Numbered from the stretch's first letter, positions 25,074 to 33,494 are shown. The stretch is DNA of 49,543 nucleotides from Synergistota bacterium (GCA_022704435.1 JAKJGK010000002.1:1-49543), one strand, 5' to 3'. Program-made: numbers and translations. The notes: generated by a model not told the origin, from the letters alone.

Positions 25074-26030
25074 GTGACTCTGCCCGCACGCATACCGATC
25101 GTGGCAATAGTCGGCCCCACCGCGGTAGGAAAGACCGCGGTCAGCATCGAGCTGGCGACGCGCCTCGGCGCGGAGGTGATCTCGGTGGACTCGCGCCAGG
25201 TTTACAGGTACCTGGACGTGGGCACTGACAAAGTTTCCGTCGAGACCAGGCGCAGGGTGATCCACCACATGATAGACGTGGCCGATCCGGACCAGCCCTA
25301 CTCGGCCGCCGACTTCGTGACAGGCTGCGCGGATTCTGTGGATCGAATTCTGGCCAGGGGGCGCATCCCCCTGCTGGCAGGCGGGAGTCCTTTCTTCTTC
25401 GAGGCATTTTTCAGGGGCATGCTGTCCGAGGATCTGCCGAAGAGCCGAGAGTTGCGAGCGGAGCTGGAGGAGATGGCCTCCGCCCGCGGTGCCGCAGCAC
25501 TGCACTCCCTCCTCGGGACGGTGGACCCCATGAGCGCGGCGAGGCTGCACGAGAACGACGTCAGGCGCGTCGTCCGGGCCCTGGAGATTTGCAAGCTTAC
25601 AGGGGACACTGTCGAGGAGGCCTGGTCCAAGAGGATGAAGATCGGCTCCCCGGACAGGTACGACGTGTTGTACATAGGTTTGACGCGCGAGCGCTCTCTT
25701 CTCTTCGAGGGAATCGAACGGCGGGTTCGCGAGCAGTTCGACTCCGGGTTCGTCGAGGAGGTGGAGTGGTTGCTCTCGAACGGCTACGACGAACGGTTCC
25801 CGTCGATGCTCGGTTTCGGCTACAGGGACATCGTGGACTTCCTGCGGGGCAGGTGCACGCGCGAGGAGGCGGCATTGAGCGACGCTAGGCAGACAAAGGC
25901 ATTTTCTCGAAGACAGATGACGTGGTTTCGGAAATTTTCTCCAATAGTATGGTATGATACGGACGGTCGCTCGACGAGCAGCATAGTCGACGCGGTCGAG
26001 AAGGAATCGAGAAGCCACCTTGGGAGATGA
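25074..26030 (+). CDS. miaA: tRNA dimethylallyltransferase
   Basis: The 318-residue MiaA has the P-loop VAIVGPTAVGKTAVSIELA at the N-terminus, then ISVDSRQVYRYLDVGTDK (substrate-contact DSxQxY), HHMIDVADPDQPYSAADF, and LAGGSPFFFEA where other MiaA proteins have GGTGLY. The C-terminus contains MLGFGYRDIVDFL and TKAFSRRQMTWFRK. It adds a dimethylallyl group to A37 of tRNAs reading UNN codons. GTG start after GGAAGGGAGTGACC, four bases past mutL. mutS-mutL-miaA is a common order. Confidence 0.95.
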   Translation: MTLPARIPIVAIVGPTAVGKTAVSIELATRLGAEVISVDSRQVYRYLDVGTDKVSVETRRRVIHHMIDVADPDQPYSAADFVTGCADSVDRILARGRIPLLAGGSPFFFEAFFRGMLSEDLPKSRELRAELEEMASARGAAALHSLLGTVDPMSAARLHENDVRRVVRALEICKLTGDTVEEAWSKRMKIGSPDRYDVLYIGLTRERSLLFEGIERRVREQFDSGFVEEVEWLLSNGYDERFPSMLGFGYRDIVDFLRGRCTREEAALSDARQTKAFSRRQMTWFRKFSPIVWYDTDGRSTSSIVDAVEKESRSHLGR

Positions 26031-26040
26031 TGCGCAGCCG

Positions 26041-26955
26041 ATGGAGCGGAAAAAAGAGATAGAGATCGCCTCGCCCACCGGCTTCTGCTTCGGAGTCAAG
26101 AGGGCCATCGAAAGCCTTGAGCAGCGGATCGAGGAGTGCTCCGGGCTGCCGGACGGGGGGAGGGTATACTCCATAGGTATGCCGATACACAACCCGCAGG
26201 AGGTGGAGCGACTCTCTAAGAAAGGCCTGAAGGTGGTCGACAGGATAGAGGATATCCCGCCCGGGTCTCATGCGTTCGTCCGGGCGCACGGTGCCCCTCC
26301 CTCTCAAAAAGAGGGGCTGGTTGCGCGTTGCGGAGCCGACAACGTCACCGACGCCACGTGTCCTTTCGTGAAAAACGCGCAGGACAAGGCGGCGTTCCTC
26401 TCCAAGGAGGGGTATTCCGTGCTCGTCCTCGGAGACCCCGGTCACCCGGAGATCCAGGCGATAGTGGGGTGCGCGGGGGGTGACGTGATGGTGGCCTCCT
26501 CGTTGCGGGAGGTTGAGTCGATCGGCAAGCGGGACAGGCTGGGGGTCATATCCCAGACTACCCAGAAGGGGGAGTTCCTGGGGGCCGCTGCGTCGATCCT
26601 CGCGCCGCAGGCGCGCGAATTAAGGGTCTTCAACACGATATGCGGCGCCACCACGCAGCGCCAGGAGGCCGTCAGGAGGATAACCTCCCGGGTGGACGGC
26701 CTGATAGTCGTGGGCGGGCGCAACAGCGCCAACACGGCCAAGCTGGTCGAGATAGCGCGGTCGCAGGATTGCGACGTGTTGTGGATCGAACACGCGGGTG
26801 AGTTGTCCGCCGACTGGTTCGCCAGAAGGTCCAAAATCGGAATAGCAGCCGGCGCCAGCACACCGGACTGGCTGATAGAAGAAGTCAAGCACGCTATAGA
26901 AACTTCGCAGGTGTCAAGGGGGATGGATGGTTATGATGGAAGAAATGATGAATGA
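26041..26955 (+). CDS. ispH: 4-hydroxy-3-methylbut-2-enyl diphosphate reductase
   Basis: The 304-residue IspH has its three iron-sulfur cysteines in GFCFGVKRAI (near residue 15), DATCPFVKNAQ, and NTICGATTQRQEAV, plus GHPEIQAI and a C-terminal GASTPDWLIEEV. It makes IPP and DMAPP in the final MEP-pathway step, with electrons from ferredoxin or flavodoxin. The ATG at 26041 places the first motif about 12 residues in, as in other IspH proteins. A TTG at 26020 overlapping miaA is possible but has no good site. The last 29 bases overlap the start of rpsA. Confidence 0.95.
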   Translation: MERKKEIEIASPTGFCFGVKRAIESLEQRIEECSGLPDGGRVYSIGMPIHNPQEVERLSKKGLKVVDRIEDIPPGSHAFVRAHGAPPSQKEGLVARCGADNVTDATCPFVKNAQDKAAFLSKEGYSVLVLGDPGHPEIQAIVGCAGGDVMVASSLREVESIGKRDRLGVISQTTQKGEFLGAAASILAPQARELRVFNTICGATTQRQEAVRRITSRVDGLIVVGGRNSANTAKLVEIARSQDCDVLWIEHAGELSADWFARRSKIGIAAGASTPDWLIEEVKHAIETSQVSRGMDGYDGRNDE

Positions 26956-28501
26956 GGAGCTTCTCGCAACAGATGTCGAAAATACCGGGACTGAGGGGAA
27001 CAACGAGGAATACGAGCACGAGCCCCAGGAGACCATGGAGAGTATTCTCGAGCAGTACGGCGAGGTCGAGGAGCTGCACCGCGGGAAGATAGTCACCGGC
27101 ACCGTGGTGAACGTGGTGGAGGGCGGTTGGCTCGTTGACGTCGGGTACAAGTGCGAGGGTTTTCTCCCGACCAAGGAGTGGTCGCACAGGGTCCTGGTAG
27201 AGAGCGAGGAAGAGCCCGCCATCGATGAGAGGATCCAGGTCCAGGTGGTTAACATTCGCCACGGCGAGGAGGCGCAGCTTCACGTAAGCCGCTGGAGATG
27301 CGAATTCGACCGTCGCTGGAACGAACTTGAGGATAAACTCGCGCAAAGCGATGTCGTCTCTGTAAAGGGGATCCGCAAGGTAAAGGGCGGCCTGATGGTC
27401 GAATGCTGCGGGCTCGAGGGTTTTGTGCCCATCTCTCACCTGGCCGAAGAGGGCAGGGGGGTCAACCCGGGCAAGTTCGTCGGCGAGGTGTTCGACGCCA
27501 AGCTGATGGAGAAGGATAAAAAGAAGCACCGCCTGGTGTTCTCGAGGCGTCTCATCGTCGAGGAGACCCTCGTGGCGGAGCGCGACTCCTTCTACGAGAA
27601 TGTCAAGGAAGGCTCCGTGATAGACGGCGAGGTCAGCAGCATCACCTCGTTCGGCGTTTTCGTGAACGTCGGGCCGATCGACGGTCTTGTCCACATGAGC
27701 GAGCTCTCATGGAAGAGGAACATCAAGCCGAAGGAGCTGTTCAAGAAGGGCGACCCTGTAAAGGTCAAGGTTATAGGGATTGACCGGGAGAACAGTCGCA
27801 TCTCGCTGAGCATAAAGCAGACAGAGGGCGACCCGTGGACCACTGCCTCCTCCAGGTGGAGCAGAAATGACCGGACGAGGGGCGTTGTGACCAACGTGAC
27901 CGATTTCGGGGCCTTCGTGGAGATAGAGCCCGGTATCGAGGGGCTCATCCATATAGGCGACCTTAGCTGGACCCGCATCAAGCACCCGAGGGACGTGCTG
28001 CGCAAGGGGCAGGAGGTCGAAGTCCAGGTCCTCGACGTCGACATGGACAAAAAGCGCATGAGCCTTGGCTACAAGCAGCTCAACGACCCGTGGGACGGCA
28101 TAGCCTCGAGGTACTCGAAGGACCAGGACCTCACTGTCAAAGTGGTGCGCCTGGCGGAGTTCGGCGCGTTTGTCGAGATAGAGGAGGGAGTGGAGGGGCT
28201 GATCCACATCTCTCAGCTCAGCACCAGGAGGGTTGACAAGCCCAGCGACGTCCTCTCCGAGAACCAGGAGGTGCTGGCGAGGGTCATCGAGATCAACCCG
28301 GCCGAGCGCAGGATGCGCCTCAGCATAAGCGCGCTTGAGGAGCCGTCGCAGGAGTCCGCCCCCCGCCCCCGCGACGAGGAGCGCAGGAGAGGCAGGCCCG
28401 AGAGGGGAGACCACGACAGGCACCAGCAGAAGAACGTCATGAGCGATGGAGAGGCCAACGTGACCATCGGGGACTATATTAAAAACTCGATGCAGGACTA
28501 A
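26927..28501 (+). CDS. rpsA: ribosomal protein S1 / S1-domain RNA-binding protein
   Basis: The 524-residue protein has an acidic leader of about 45 residues, then five S1 RNA-binding domains (about 52-121, 143-208, 228-297, 310-385, 396-470). The last three carry the clear FGxFVxx...GLxHxSxLS pattern. A basic, Arg-rich tail (about 480-505) follows, then a short acidic end. E. coli S1 has six domains; four or five is common outside Proteobacteria. It probably binds mRNA leaders on the 30S subunit. Start ATG at 26927 is five bases after AGGGGG and lies inside ispH. The gene ends the long run and is followed at once by a strong terminator. Confidence 0.92.
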   Translation: MVMMEEMMNEELLATDVENTGTEGNNEEYEHEPQETMESILEQYGEVEELHRGKIVTGTVVNVVEGGWLVDVGYKCEGFLPTKEWSHRVLVESEEEPAIDERIQVQVVNIRHGEEAQLHVSRWRCEFDRRWNELEDKLAQSDVVSVKGIRKVKGGLMVECCGLEGFVPISHLAEEGRGVNPGKFVGEVFDAKLMEKDKKKHRLVFSRRLIVEETLVAERDSFYENVKEGSVIDGEVSSITSFGVFVNVGPIDGLVHMSELSWKRNIKPKELFKKGDPVKVKVIGIDRENSRISLSIKQTEGDPWTTASSRWSRNDRTRGVVTNVTDFGAFVEIEPGIEGLIHIGDLSWTRIKHPRDVLRKGQEVEVQVLDVDMDKKRMSLGYKQLNDPWDGIASRYSKDQDLTVKVVRLAEFGAFVEIEEGVEGLIHISQLSTRRVDKPSDVLSENQEVLARVIEINPAERRMRLSISALEEPSQESAPRPRDEERRRGRPERGDHDRHQQKNVMSDGEANVTIGDYIKNSMQD

Positions 28502-28513
28502 GAAAACGAATAG

Positions 28514-28540
28514 AGGCCGCCCTCCGAGGGCGGCCTTTTT
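28514..28540 (+). terminator. rho-independent terminator after rpsA
   Basis: A perfect ten-pair GC-rich stem (AGGCCGCCCT, 28514-28523, with AGGGCGGCCT, 28527-28536) has a three-base loop and runs into five T residues. It lies 13 bases after the rpsA stop and closes the efp-to-rpsA run. Confidence 0.92.
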
Positions 28541-28570
28541 CAATATTCCCAAGAAAGAGCGGCGAGCGTC

Positions 28571-29086
28571 ATGAATACTTTGCGACTACGAGTCTTCCCC
28601 GACCCGATACTGCGCGAAAATACCGAACCAGTCGCCGACTTCGGCGACGAATTGAAGGACATCGTGGCGGAGATGGTGCGCCTGATGCGCGTGCACGACG
28701 GGGTGGGACTTGCGGCGCCGCAGGCGGGCCTGTCACTGCGGCTGGCCGTGGTCCTCTTCGAGGACACCCTTCATGTTCTCGCCAACCCGGAGCTCCTCTC
28801 ATCGGAGGGCGAGCAGGACGGCGAGGAGGGATGCCTCAGCTTCCCCGGCATCTTCGGAAACGTGAGGCGGCCGGAGAGGATCACGATCCGTCACAGGGAT
28901 ATCGACGGCACGGAGCTGGAGACGACGGTGGAGGGATTTCTGGCCAGAGCCTTCCTTCACGAGATGGATCACCTTGACGGAAGGCTTCTCATTGACCACT
29001 TCTCCCCGGTAAAACGAGCCATGTCCAAGAAGAAGCTGCTTCGCTCCAGGGCCTCCGGAGAAGAGGGGCAGCCTGCGACGCTATGA
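28571..29086 (+). CDS. def: peptide deformylase
   Basis: The 171-residue metalloenzyme has all three motifs: GVGLAAPQ (44-51), EEGCLSFPG (metal Cys88) and FLHEMDHLDG (His130, Glu131, His134). It removes the formyl group from nascent N-terminal methionine. The Leu-rich/acidic sequence around EDTLHVLANPELL is ordinary. It starts 30 bases after the rpsA terminator with only a weak ribosome site (GAGCGGCGAG). It overlaps fmt by ATGA, and def-fmt pairing is a classic arrangement because fmt adds the group that Def removes. Confidence 0.95.
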   Translation: MNTLRLRVFPDPILRENTEPVADFGDELKDIVAEMVRLMRVHDGVGLAAPQAGLSLRLAVVLFEDTLHVLANPELLSSEGEQDGEEGCLSFPGIFGNVRRPERITIRHRDIDGTELETTVEGFLARAFLHEMDHLDGRLLIDHFSPVKRAMSKKKLLRSRASGEEGQPATL

Positions 29087-30030
29087 AGGAACAAACCCTG
29101 CGACAACCCCGCCTGTGGTTCTTCGGGACGGGGCATTTTGCCTCGGCGTGCCTGAGACACATAACGAAGGAGATCAACTTCGAACTGATAGTAACATCCC
29201 CGCCCTCAAGAGGTGGGCGAGGTATGAAACTCATTCCCACTCCGGTGGAGGAGGAGTGTGCCCTTCTCGGATTTCCCGTTCTGCACTCCGGCCGAGTTTC
29301 CGAAGAGCCGGAACTCGTCGAGAGGCTACAGGAATCCCCGCCCGCAAGCATCCTGGTGGTCGACTTCGGGCAGAGAATACGGGAGCCCTTTTTGTCGAAG
29401 CCCGCGTGGGGTTGCTTGAATATCCATCCGTCCATGCTGCCAGCCTACCGTGGTGCCGCCCCTGTTCAGAGAGCTCTTATGAACGGAGAGGGAAGCACCG
29501 GGGTCACCCTGTTTCGCCTGGTGGAGGAGATGGATGCAGGACCGATCCTGCTCCAGGAGGAGTGGAGGATAGGTGAAAGAGAGAGTGCCGGAGAAATATT
29601 GGAGATTCTTGCGGAAAAAGGTAGCAAACTTTACATTCAGGGTGTAGAATGTCTTCGAGAAGAGAGTTGTGGATTTAGAGAGCAAGATTCTGAAATGGCC
29701 ACGTATGCCCCTAAGATTCAAAATATGGAGGCGGAGTTTTTCTGGACAGCTCCCTCCCGCGTGATAGTATTCACGGTGAGGGCAATGAACCCCTCCCCCG
29801 GCGCATTTGTCGCCCACGGGGGGAGACGCCTGAAAATCTGGGAAGCCGTACTTCATCATTCCTCCGGGCACCCGGGAGAGGTCCTGGGTTTCGTCGACGG
29901 GAATCCTATAGTAGCCGCCTCCGAGGGCTCGATAGTGCTGCTGAACGTCCAGCCCGAGGGCAAGAGACGAACAGGCGGCGCCGAATGGGCCAGGGGGAAC
30001 CGCCTGAAGAGGGGGGACATTCTTAAATGA
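29083..30030 (+). CDS. fmt: methionyl-tRNA formyltransferase
   Basis: The 315-residue protein has the formyltransferase N-terminal domain: LWFFGTGHFA, PPSRGGRGMKLIPTPVEE, and the catalytic core LNIHPSMLPAYRGAAPVQRAL (Asn-x-His with the SLLPxYRG-type loop) followed by TGVTLFRLVEEMDAGPIL. A C-terminal OB-like domain (about 225-310) follows. It formylates Met on initiator tRNA. Roughly 29560-29760 (residues about 160-225) is conspicuously AT-richer than the flanks, with codons such as aaa, ata and tta. The gene is coupled to def and to the ATPase gene after it. Confidence 0.93.
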   Translation: MKEQTLRQPRLWFFGTGHFASACLRHITKEINFELIVTSPPSRGGRGMKLIPTPVEEECALLGFPVLHSGRVSEEPELVERLQESPPASILVVDFGQRIREPFLSKPAWGCLNIHPSMLPAYRGAAPVQRALMNGEGSTGVTLFRLVEEMDAGPILLQEEWRIGERESAGEILEILAEKGSKLYIQGVECLREESCGFREQDSEMATYAPKIQNMEAEFFWTAPSRVIVFTVRAMNPSPGAFVAHGGRRLKIWEAVLHHSSGHPGEVLGFVDGNPIVAASEGSIVLLNVQPEGKRRTGGAEWARGNRLKRGDILK

Positions 30031-30818
30031 ACGACTCTGATCGCGAGCTTTTCCGTCAACTGATGCATTCCTTCCAATCAATCACGTCCACGCTTGAAAA
30101 ATGGCCCAAGGCCGTCGCCGTCACCGGGGCGCTGGGCTCCGGAAAGACGGAGTGGGTGCTGAACCTGGCCCTGGGACTTGAGGCGCTCGGCGAGGCGGTC
30201 ACCATAGCCGACCTCGACATAATCAACCCGTACTTTTGCATTCGCCAGGTAACTGAGGCTTTGGGTGCGAGGGGCTTCCACATAATAATGCCCCCCGAGA
30301 ACGCCCGGTGGTCGGACATGACCGTGGTCTCCCCGAAGATATCGAGCGCCCTGGCCTCGGATGGGGGACGCCTTCTGCTCGACATCGGCGGAGACGCAGA
30401 GGGGGCGCTGGCGCTGAAGCAGTTCGAGCCCGACATCAAGCGCGCCGGCTATCTGCTGATACTGGTCGTCAACGCCTTCCGCCCGCAGACGTCGAGCGTG
30501 GACGGTGTGAGGAGCATGTTGCGGAAAATGGAGGGTATCTGCGGCCTCAGGGTGGGAGCGCTCATAAGCAACTCGCACCTTATGGAGCAGACCACGGCGA
30601 GCGACTGCGCCGACGGTCTTGAGAAGGTCATCGAGGCCGGCGCCGAGCTTGGCCTTCCGGTGCTCTACGCGGGGGTTCCGCGGGGCATCGCGGATGAAAC
30701 GGCGTCCATGGTCGCCTCGCGCGGCATCGACGTCCCCTGCTGGCCCCTGGCGCGTTACATGATGCTGCCGTGGGAGGAGGGCGCGATGTGGTCCCGGCCT
30801 CCCGCCGCCGGGGAATGA
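30027..30818 (+). CDS. P-loop ATPase of unknown function (MinD/ParA-like fold)
   Basis: The 263-residue protein has a Walker A motif GALGSGKTE (34-42), then IADLDIINPYFCIRQ (about 60-74), resembling the switch region after strand two in deviant-Walker ATPases, and LLLDIGGDAEGALALKQF (a Walker-B-like Asp followed by Gly). Another strand reads LLILVVNAFRPQTSS, and a guanine/adenine-binding-like ALISNSHLM follows. The second Lys of true deviant Walker motifs is missing. It overlaps fmt and lies directly before the 2-oxoacid:ferredoxin oxidoreductase genes. A maturation or regulatory role for that complex is an inference from linkage only. Confidence 0.7.
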   Translation: MNDSDRELFRQLMHSFQSITSTLEKWPKAVAVTGALGSGKTEWVLNLALGLEALGEAVTIADLDIINPYFCIRQVTEALGARGFHIIMPPENARWSDMTVVSPKISSALASDGGRLLLDIGGDAEGALALKQFEPDIKRAGYLLILVVNAFRPQTSSVDGVRSMLRKMEGICGLRVGALISNSHLMEQTTASDCADGLEKVIEAGAELGLPVLYAGVPRGIADETASMVASRGIDVPCWPLARYMMLPWEEGAMWSRPPAAGE

Positions 30819-30856
30819 ACGGTTCAGATCTTTTTTGTGGAAGGGGTGCACTTGTA

Positions 30857-31075
30857 GTGGCTAAGAAAGGGCGCATCGTAGTTTTCGAAAAGTTTTGCAA
30901 GAGTTGCGGGCTATGCGTGGCGGCCTGCCCGGTGAAGGTGCTCCAGATCTCCGAGAGGACCAACGCCAAGGGCTATCGCCCGGTCGAGCAGTTCAAGGAG
31001 GGGTGCATCGGGTGCGGAATGTGCGCGATGTCCTGTCCGGACGCTGCGATCGAAGTGTACAGGTCTGAAGACTAG
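30857..31075 (+). CDS. 2-oxoacid:ferredoxin oxidoreductase delta subunit (2x[4Fe-4S] ferredoxin)
   Basis: The 72-residue protein has two ferredoxin-type cluster motifs: CKSCGLCVAACP and CIGCGMCAMSCP, each CxxCxxCxxxCP. It would carry electrons from the TPP-bearing beta subunit to free ferredoxin. The GTG at 30857 (reading MAKKGRIVVFEKF) is chosen because AAGGGGTG ends eight bases upstream. An ATG at 30815 overlapping the ATPase stop would add 14 unlikely residues. It is the first gene of a delta-alpha-beta-gamma set. Confidence 0.9.
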   Translation: MAKKGRIVVFEKFCKSCGLCVAACPVKVLQISERTNAKGYRPVEQFKEGCIGCGMCAMSCPDAAIEVYRSED

Positions 31076-31101
31076 CAAGTGCCATCGGAGGTGTAGAAAA
31101 C

Positions 31102-32163
31102 ATGGGACGAGTCTTGATGAAGGGAACGGAGGCCATAGCCGAGGCCGCGATCCAGGCGGGCTGCAAGTACTTCTACGGGTATCCTATCACCCCCCAGAAC
31201 GAGATACCTGAGTACATGTCGGCGCATCTCCCCGAGGTGGGGGGGGTGTACGTCCAGGCCGAGAGCGAGGTCGCGTCGATCAACATGGTGATGGGCGGGG
31301 GATCCACCGGCTACAGGGTGATGACCTCCTCCTCGAGCCCCGGCATATCCCTTATGTCGGAGGGCATATCCTACATCGCGGGGTGCGAGATCCCGGCCGT
31401 GATAGTGAACGTCATGCGCGCGGGCCCCGGCCTCGGCGGAATCCTGCCGGCCCAGGCCGACTACCTTCAGTCCACCAAGGGCGCGGGCAACGGCGACTAC
31501 AACCTGATCGTGCTTGCGCCGAGCACCCTTCAGGAGTGCGTCGACCTGACCCAGCTCGCCTTCGACCTCGCGCAGAAGTATCGCAACCCCGTGATGGTGG
31601 CGGCCGACGGCTTCATGGGCCAGATGATGGAGGCGGTCGAGATCAAACCCAGCCCCACCAGGAACCAGCCCGCCGACGAGTCGTGGGCGCTCGGCTTCAT
31701 GGGGGAGCGGGGCGGCAAGAGGAGCCATCTGCACAGTCTCTACCTTTCGCCCGAGCCGCTGGAGGAGCACAACAGGAAGCTCCAGAGGAAGTACGCCGAG
31801 ATCAAGAAGAACGAGCAGCGCTGCGAGACCTACATGATCGACGACGCCAGGCTGGTCGTCGCCGCCTACGGCACCACCGCCAGGATATCGCGCTCCGCGG
31901 TCAACAATCTGCGCGCCGAGGGCTTGAAGGTCGGCATGATACGCCCCATCACGATATGGCCATATCCGTTCGAGACGTTCAAGAGGCTCCCGTCGACCGT
32001 GGAGCACATTCTGGTCTCCGAGATGAATGCCGGACAGATGATAGACGATGTGAAGATCGCAACCAGCTGCAAGTACCCGATCTCCTTCTACGGCCGCATG
32101 GGCGGGTTCGCCCCGTCCGTAAGAGAGATCGAGGACGAGTGCCGCCGAATTCTCGGCCAGTAA
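31102..32163 (+). CDS. vorB: 2-oxoacid:ferredoxin oxidoreductase alpha subunit (VorB-like)
   Basis: The 353-residue protein begins MGRVLMKGTEAIAEAAIQAGC and has YFYGYPITPQNEIPEYMS, VYVQAESEVASINMVMG, RVMTSSSSPGISLMSEGISYIAG and MRAGPGLGGILPAQADYLQ. These are conserved features of the alpha subunit, which holds the pyrimidine-binding half of the TPP site. This exact form is usually annotated VorB (3-methyl-2-oxobutanoate dehydrogenase) rather than pyruvate- or 2-oxoglutarate-specific. Substrate specificity cannot be read securely from sequence, so branched-chain 2-oxoacids are a likely but unproven substrate. Confidence 0.88.
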   Translation: MGRVLMKGTEAIAEAAIQAGCKYFYGYPITPQNEIPEYMSAHLPEVGGVYVQAESEVASINMVMGGGSTGYRVMTSSSSPGISLMSEGISYIAGCEIPAVIVNVMRAGPGLGGILPAQADYLQSTKGAGNGDYNLIVLAPSTLQECVDLTQLAFDLAQKYRNPVMVAADGFMGQMMEAVEIKPSPTRNQPADESWALGFMGERGGKRSHLHSLYLSPEPLEEHNRKLQRKYAEIKKNEQRCETYMIDDARLVVAAYGTTARISRSAVNNLRAEGLKVGMIRPITIWPYPFETFKRLPSTVEHILVSEMNAGQMIDDVKIATSCKYPISFYGRMGGFAPSVREIEDECRRILGQ

Positions 32164-32178
32164 GGGGAGGGTCATTCG

Positions 32179-32925
32179 ATGAGCGAAGTCAAGGTATATT
32201 CGCGTCCAAAGAGCTGGATGCCGGATGTCAGCAGCCACTACTGCCCGGGTTGCGGGCACGGTATCGCCCACCGGCTTGTATGCGAGGTAATAGACGAACT
32301 CGGAATTCAGAACGACGCCATCGGGCTTGCCCCGGTCGGCTGCGCTGCAATGATATACGACTATATTGACACGGACTTCTGCGAGGCCCCGCACGGGCGC
32401 GCCCCGGCGGTGGCCACCGGCATAAAGGCCGTCCGCCCGGACAAGATTGTCTACACCTACCAGGGAGACGGGGACCTGGCCTCGATAGGCATGGGGGAGA
32501 TCGTCCACGCCGCGAACCGCGGGATGAACCTCACTGTCATCTTCATCAACAACGCGATATACGGCATGACGGGAGGCCAGATGGCCCCCACGACCCTGAT
32601 AGGGCAGAGGGCGTCGACCTGCCCACTCGGACGCGACGTGAAGGTGAACGGCTACCCGATAAGGGTCAGCGAGATGCTGGCGGCCCTGCCCGCGCCAGGC
32701 TACATCGCGCGCGTGACCGTGGCCCAGCCCAAGTACATTACGAAGGCGAAGCAGGCGGTCAGGCAGGCCTTCCAGAACCAGGTGGACGGCAAGGGGTTCT
32801 CGCTGGTCGAGATACTCTCGTCCTGCCCCACGAACTGGGGGATGCGCCCCGTGGAGGCCTTCGACTGGCTGGTCAACACGATGATACCCTACTATCCCCT
32901 TGGCACCTTCAAGGACTTCGACTAG
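32179..32925 (+). CDS. 2-oxoacid:ferredoxin oxidoreductase beta subunit (TPP-binding)
   Basis: The 248-residue protein carries CPGCGHG (Cys cluster ligands at about 22-25), GLAPVGCAAM and HGRAPAVATGIKAVRP, then the TPP/Mg motif GDGDLASIGMGEIVHAANRGMNLTVIFINNAIYGMTGGQ (GDG through NN). These are the expected beta-subunit features for binding TPP and one [4Fe-4S] cluster. A fourth cysteine further on (about 148-160, STCPLGRD) probably completes the cluster. The start at 32179 follows GGGGAGGGTCATTCG. It is coupled within the vor/kor set. Confidence 0.9.
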   Translation: MSEVKVYSRPKSWMPDVSSHYCPGCGHGIAHRLVCEVIDELGIQNDAIGLAPVGCAAMIYDYIDTDFCEAPHGRAPAVATGIKAVRPDKIVYTYQGDGDLASIGMGEIVHAANRGMNLTVIFINNAIYGMTGGQMAPTTLIGQRASTCPLGRDVKVNGYPIRVSEMLAALPAPGYIARVTVAQPKYITKAKQAVRQAFQNQVDGKGFSLVEILSSCPTNWGMRPVEAFDWLVNTMIPYYPLGTFKDFD

Positions 32926-32936
32926 GAGGGAAGGAG

Positions 32937-33494
32937 ATGTCTTTTTTCAAGACGCTTCTCGCGGCCGGATTCGGCGGCCAGGGAGTCATGGTTCTGGGAC
33001 AGCTCGTGGCCTACACCGGGATCGAGGAGGGAAGACACGTCACCTGGATTCCGTCCTACGGACCCGAGATGAGGGGCGGCACGGCCAACTGCGGGGTGGT
33101 CCTGTCCGAGGACGAGATAGGCTCCCCGGTGGTTGACCAGGCCGACGTGCTGGTGGTGATGAACCAGCCATCCCTAACCAAGTTCATCGACAGGCTGAAG
33201 CCGGGCGGAGTGCTGGTGTTCAACAGCGATCTGGTCGAATTCGACGGCTCCCGCGACGACATCGTGCCGATCGCGCTTCCTGCCAGCGTCATCGCCAAGG
33301 AGCTCGGGAGCGACAAGGTGACCAACATCGTCATCCTGGGGGCCGTGGTGGAGTCGAGCGGAGTGGTAGACGACAGGGTGTGCATAGAGACTATCAAGGA
33401 GAAGCTCGGCAAGAGAAAGCCCGAGTTTCTGCCGATGAACCTGGCCGCGTACGAAAAGGGCAAAGAGGTCGCCAGGGAATGTCTGAAGGCGTGA
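32937..33494 (+). CDS. 2-oxoacid:ferredoxin oxidoreductase gamma subunit
   Basis: The 185-residue gamma-subunit protein begins with a glycine-rich FGGQGVMVLGQLVAYTG and contains VTWIPSYGPEMRGGTANCGVVLS (the YGPEMRGG motif), then QADVLVVMNQPSLTKF. It would contribute to the CoA-binding side of the oxidoreductase. AGGAGGGAAGGAG precedes the ATG. Its end overlaps the NUDIX hydrolase gene by 16 bases, so the cluster continues into that gene. Confidence 0.9.
   Translation: MSFFKTLLAAGFGGQGVMVLGQLVAYTGIEEGRHVTWIPSYGPEMRGGTANCGVVLSEDEIGSPVVDQADVLVVMNQPSLTKFIDRLKPGGVLVFNSDLVEFDGSRDDIVPIALPASVIAKELGSDKVTNIVILGAVVESSGVVDDRVCIETIKEKLGKRKPEFLPMNLAAYEKGKEVARECLKA

Noticed and set aside
26020-26040. TTG start for ispH overlapping miaA
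   Set aside because: No ribosome site at proper distance; the ATG at 26041 gives the normal IspH N-terminus.
31072-32508. 478-residue minus-strand frame over the oxidoreductase alpha and beta genes
   Set aside because: Same GC-bias artefact; the sense genes carry unmistakable TPP and cluster motifs.
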